Shown here piece by piece: positions 4,983 through 7,547 of a stretch of 7,547 bases of DNA. A model generated the notes under the pieces. That model was not told the DNA's origin. It saw nothing but the letters and a program-made list of their open reading frames with translations, and did no database searches. This DNA is from a bacterium (GTDB lineage Bacteria; Bacteroidota; Bacteroidia; Cytophagales; Thermonemataceae), in assembly GCA_025362415.1 (NCBI GenBank), contig JANYGM010000190.1, forward strand, positions 1 through 7,547. The letters run 5' to 3'. Position 1 is the first letter of the stretch; every line of letters begins with the position of its first letter. A program made the translations under genes and the position numbers.

Positions 4983-5771
4983 ATGAAAGACAAATTTTTT
5001 ACTCGTTTTGATGTTCCAATAACAGAGTATTTCTTACCAGAAAAATTCACGTATTCTTTTGATAATCAAACTAATAATCAAACTGCTTACGAACCTCATA
5101 AACTTTGTTTGTTGGCAACAACACAACTACAAAAATATCTCATCACACAACAAGAATGGGTACATAATTTTGGCTTAATAGAAGGACAAGAAGGTGCAAT
5201 TATTGGAAAAATGTTTGGCGTTTTGGTTGTCAGAACAGAACAAAATGAGATAGGTTTTTTGGCTGCTTTTTCTGGCAAATTGGCAGGTAGCAACACGCAT
5301 AGTGCTTTTGTGCCACCTATTTTTGATATGCTTACAGAAGGTAGTTTTTTAGGTATTGGAATGACAAATCTTACAAGTATCAACTTAGAAATCAGCACTT
5401 TAGAACAAAATAAAACTGAAAATAAAGACAAAATAAGTATTCTCAAAAAATTACGCAAAGAAAATTCTATTTTGCTTCAAGAGAAAATTTTTGAGTCGTA
5501 TCATTTTGTAAATCAAGCGAGTAAGTCCAAAAGTTTGAAAGAAATTTTTAGAAACACGCTAAATACCAATCCACCTAGTGGTGCGGGCGAGTGCGCTGCA
5601 CCCAAACTTTTGCAGTATGCGTTTCAAAATAAAATGGAAGCACTTGCAATGGCAGAGTTTTGGTGGGGCTTATCCCCAAAATCTAATTTTTGGCAACATA
5701 AGCATTTTTATCTTCCTTGTAAAGAAAAATGTATGCCTATTTTGTCTTATATGCTTTCCTTTGAGGTGTGA
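4983..5771 (+). CDS. Stand-alone N-terminal domain of an RluA-type pseudouridine synthase, catalytic domain absent
   Basis: This 262-residue cytoplasmic protein matches, from memory of the family, the long N-terminal extension of RluA-like tRNA/23S rRNA pseudouridine synthases of Bacteroidota. Landmarks are EPHKLC (37-42), GKMFGVLVV (75-83), GFLAAFSGKLAGSN (91-104), a Lys/Glu-rich probable coiled coil (about 130-167), PPSGAGECAAPKLLQYA (197-213), MAEFWWG (223-229) and PCKEKCMPIL (245-254). In fused homologues the synthase domain follows this point. Here the ORF stops 8 residues later, with no downstream frame carrying a synthase motif. Cys203, His239, His241, Cys246 and Cys250 could form a metal site (inference). 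The last three codons lie inside a heptamer array. It may be a truncated remnant, or a domain working in trans with a synthase encoded elsewhere. The intact frame argues against old decay. Confidence 0.75.
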   Translation: MKDKFFTRFDVPITEYFLPEKFTYSFDNQTNNQTAYEPHKLCLLATTQLQKYLITQQEWVHNFGLIEGQEGAIIGKMFGVLVVRTEQNEIGFLAAFSGKLAGSNTHSAFVPPIFDMLTEGSFLGIGMTNLTSINLEISTLEQNKTENKDKISILKKLRKENSILLQEKIFESYHFVNQASKSKSLKEIFRNTLNTNPPSGAGECAAPKLLQYAFQNKMEALAMAEFWWGLSPKSNFWQHKHFYLPCKEKCMPILSYMLSFEV

Positions 5772-5793
5772 AGTGTGAAATGTAAAGTGTTCT
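5759..5793 (+). repeat. Degenerate heptamer array overlapping the end of the RluA-domain gene
   Basis: Steps of seven read CTTTGAG, GTGTGAA, GTGTGAA, ATGTAAA, GTGTTCT. The stop TGA (5769-5771) is part of the first GTGTGAA. TTTGAGGTGTGA also occurs at 1162-1173 behind the dehydrogenase gene, which links the two arrays. Confidence 0.6.
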
Positions 5794-5810
5794 TTTTCGT
5801 CAAATGTATT

Positions 5811-5845
5811 TACATCATATATCATACATCATACATCATTCATAC
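5811..5845 (-). repeat. Heptamer array at the end of the beta-helix lipoprotein gene
   Basis: The + strand reads TACATCA, TATATCA, TACATCA, TACATCA, TTCATAC, the most regular array in the window. The minus-strand gene's stop codon (5836-5838) and last two codons lie inside it. Together with the array at 5759 it fills the whole gap between two convergent genes. Confidence 0.7.
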
Positions 5846-7188
5846 GAACCAATACTAGGCGGATTTGCTCTAGTTTTTCCTAAAATATCAATCAAAACTG
5901 AAGAACTAACACCTTTTGTGCGAGCAGGTGAGGTAATTGGCAACTTGAAGTTAAAATTACTAGGATTTTTAAAAAGTGAGTCTGCATCTGCATCTACATT
6001 TAGCTGATTATTGAAAGAATTATCTGACAAAATATTTTCATAAGCAGTTGTCTTAAAAATATTGTAACCCGCAAATAAGGAAAAATCTGCGCTATTCGTA
6101 GGTAAAAATAATACTTCTTCTTGCAAATTGCCCCAAAAAATACAATTAAACAAAGAAATCTCCATTCTGGGGGCATCTTCTTGATTGATAAATGCTAAAC
6201 CTTCATTTCCATCACGGTTAAAATTAAATTCATAATTAGCAAGTGTGCAATGATTTAGCTCATATCTTCCTCCAAAATTACCTTTAAATAATCTTTCTAT
6301 ACAGTTGGTTATCAAACAGTTATTTAGAGTAACAACAGCATTTTCAGCAGAAATTCCTGCAATACTCATACTTTCAATAGTCGTCTGATTAACACTAAGA
6401 CGAGTATTATTAACAGAAAGCCCAATTTGTGCATTTTTGATGGTAGCGTAATTTATTTGATTATTTTGACTTGTGGGATAGAAAAAAATGCCTTTCCATT
6501 GTCCCAAAGTGTGCTGATAATCTTCTTCTTGCCTAAAATAACTGATTTTAACAGGTTTTTCTGCTGTTCCACTTATTTTTAAATTTCCTTTTACTTTCAG
6601 AATAGCATTATTAAAAGCAAAAACACGTACATTTTCCTTTATTTCTAAGTTACAATTTTCGTTGATAAAAACAGAATCTTTCAAAATATAAGGGTTTGGA
6701 GAGTTCCAAATGGTATTACAAGCAATATTTCCTGTAATAATATTGACTTTCTGACTCCACGCTAAAAGGCGCACCTTTTGCGTGTTTTGGCTAGTACGAA
6801 ACATAATAGAATCATAGGCAAGTTTTATATCTCCTATACTGGCTTCTGGTACGTTTGCCTCTACCAAAATCAGCAAACTGTCTCCACCAAAAATATCTAT
6901 ATTATTAAAATTAGTGCCTTTGTCGCCTCCTACAATAATTTTGTAAGGAGAAATGGCTTGCCCACCCAAACGGATTTCACTAATTTTGAATGCTTTTTTG
7001 GTAGGGTTATACACACGCAAACGGCGTGTTGCAGTGCGTTGCCCTGCAAAAATAGTATCAAAAACTATTGCATCTTCTGAAAAAGTGAGTTTTTGTTCGT
7101 TATCTTGTGAAATAACCTCATTTTGAGGTTTGCAAGCGACTACGAATAAAACAAGCAGTAAAAAGGTTAAAAAAAAGGTGTTTTTCAT
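5836..7188 (-). CDS. Beta-helix lipoprotein with N-terminal Ig-like domain
   Basis: This 450-residue cell-envelope protein begins with a lipoprotein signal, MKNTFFLTFLLLVLFVVAC, with acylated Cys19. Residues 34-146, including FDTIFAGQRTATRRLRVYNP (43-62), resemble the Ig-like region that opens a Bacteroidota family in which 'DTVF...RRFKVYNP' precedes a right-handed parallel beta-helix. From about 150 to 420 there are repeated short strands with Asn-rich turns (FINENCNLEIKENVRVFAFN, ATIKNAQIGLSVNNTRLSVN, VVTLNNCLITNC), as in beta-helix repeats. GQWKGIFFYP (229-238) interrupts them. The ending TSPARTKGV...DILGKTR...IGSYE is the typical closing motif of these proteins. It is probably surface or periplasmic, and carbohydrate binding or adhesion is a guess. 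No Shine-Dalgarno sequence and no exact promoter were seen upstream. Confidence 0.85.
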   Translation of the reverse strand: MKNTFFLTFLLLVLFVVACKPQNEVISQDNEQKLTFSEDAIVFDTIFAGQRTATRRLRVYNPTKKAFKISEIRLGGQAISPYKIIVGGDKGTNFNNIDIFGGDSLLILVEANVPEASIGDIKLAYDSIMFRTSQNTQKVRLLAWSQKVNIITGNIACNTIWNSPNPYILKDSVFINENCNLEIKENVRVFAFNNAILKVKGNLKISGTAEKPVKISYFRQEEDYQHTLGQWKGIFFYPTSQNNQINYATIKNAQIGLSVNNTRLSVNQTTIESMSIAGISAENAVVTLNNCLITNCIERLFKGNFGGRYELNHCTLANYEFNFNRDGNEGLAFINQEDAPRMEISLFNCIFWGNLQEEVLFLPTNSADFSLFAGYNIFKTTAYENILSDNSFNNQLNVDADADSLFKNPSNFNFKLPITSPARTKGVSSSVLIDILGKTRANPPSIGSYE

Positions 7189-7237
7189 TAAAAAAGTGTA
7201 TCAAAAATTATGCCTTCTTGATAAATGTTATCAGTTA

Positions 7238-7440
7238 TTATTTTTTGTAGTATTTTTTGATTTCTTCTGCAAATTTACCCATATCTTTTGCATTATCAAA
7301 ATAAACTTCTACAAATCCCATAGTTTCGTCTTTAAAAGACTTATCTGTTAGCATTTGTTTTTTAACTTTTCTGTCATTTTTTCAATAGAAATCCAAAAGT
7401 AACTATTTTCCGTATAAGTAATGAATTGTAAATAAAATCC
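7238..7440 (-). pseudogene. Frameshifted gene remnant or -1 frameshift gene
   Basis: Two adjoining minus-strand frames both look like coding sequence and fit together. The first runs from 7440 to a TAA at 7348-7350 and gives YTENSYFWISIEKMTEKLKNKC. The second ends at TAATAA (7235-7240) and gives MLTDKSFKDETMGF and EVYFDNAKDMGKFAEEIKKYYKK. Adding one base in the A-run at 7357-7363, or a ribosomal -1 shift there, joins them as ...EKLKKQMLTDKSFKDE.... The first frame is closed upstream by a TAA at 7441-7443 and has no early ATG, so the 5' part also seems missing. The family is not recognised. The simplest reading is a decaying fragment; the alternatives are a sequencing error or genuine recoding. 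Confidence 0.55.
7357..7363 (-). other. A AAA AAC slippery heptamer at the frame junction
   Basis: On the minus strand the first frame reads TTA AAA AAC AAA TGC TAA, so the heptamer A AAA AAC is in the correct X XXY YYZ register for -1 slippage, and a stop follows two codons later. A -1 shift leads straight into the second coding-like frame. The same heptamer is used by the IS1 transposase frameshift. A homopolymer deletion would leave the same picture. Confidence 0.4.
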
Positions 7441-7494
7441 TTATTTTGTATTTCTTAGTGTTTGCTTAGTTAGATAACGACATTGTTAAATTTG

Positions 7495-7547
7495 TTATTT
7501 TTTTCGTAATCCTTGATAAACTAAAGGGCTATAAAAACAATCATACT
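7495..7547 (-). CDS. 3' end of an unrecognised minus-strand ORF
   Basis: From the window edge one minus-strand frame gives YDCFYSPLVYQGLRKK and then TAA (7495-7497). With 16 residues the support is only codon-like composition and a sensible basic end. The bases between it and the remnant (7441-7494) are A/T-rich and have stops in all frames, and I see no promoter there. Confidence 0.3.
   Translation of the reverse strand, partial: YDCFYSPLVYQGLRKK

Noticed and set aside
5759..5845. CRISPR array
   Set aside because: Units are 7 bases long, directly abutting and degenerate, with no spacers of 26-40 bases and no cas genes.
5804..6007. + strand open frame as the missing pseudouridine synthase domain
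   Set aside because: It is antisense to the beta-helix lipoprotein, only 67 codons long, and lacks an HRLD-type catalytic motif.
7130..7351. 73-codon + strand open frame near the window end
   Set aside because: It is antisense to the lipoprotein signal peptide and to the frameshifted minus-strand remnant. Its Phe/Cys/Lys-rich sequence matches no family.

Overview
The window is AT-rich and looks like a chromosomal stretch from a member of Bacteroidota, probably a Cytophagales-type organism (the rank below phylum is a guess). Three things support this. Two promoters match the Bacteroidota form TTTG-N18/19-TAnnTTTG. No start codon that can be assessed has a Shine-Dalgarno sequence in front of it, only A-rich leaders. 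The proteins are Bacteroidota types, including two lipoproteins and an RluA-type N-terminal domain.

Layout on the + strand: the last codons of an unrecognised ORF (2-109), an inverted-repeat-rich spacer (110-365), 3-hydroxybutyrate dehydrogenase (366-1160), a 444-base spacer full of repeats that ends in a strong promoter, ribosomal proteins L35 and L20 (1605-1799, 1975-2331) with a textbook terminator, a rhomboid protease with its own promoter (2469-3095), and prfB for release factor 2 (3176-4253), which needs a +1 programmed frameshift at an in-frame TGA. A minus-strand lipoprotein (4346-4840) converges on prfB. It is divergent from a + strand gene (4983-5771) that encodes only the N-terminal domain normally fused to an RluA-type pseudouridine synthase. 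A minus-strand beta-helix lipoprotein (5836-7188) converges on that gene. Behind it are a frameshifted gene remnant (7238-7440) and the tail of another minus-strand ORF (7495-7547).

The genes are mostly housekeeping and do not form one pathway. L35, L20 and RF2 belong to translation, and the rest serve carbon storage or ketone metabolism, membrane proteolysis and the cell surface. The unusual material is between the genes. First, degenerate tandem arrays with a strict 7-base period lie at or near the ends of most genes, in both orientations, and three genes have their stop codons inside an array. Second, 1213-1417 holds a cluster of small hairpins that share a conserved ATATTTATAG tail, the outermost two in inverted orientation. 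Third, 166-310 is bounded by a perfect 23-base inverted repeat. The best leads are the catalytic-domain-less RluA protein whose coding end runs into a heptamer array, the RF2 frameshift site with a perfect SD-like element in a setting where initiation does not use SD, and a minus-strand A AAA AAC slippery site that joins two coding-like frames.
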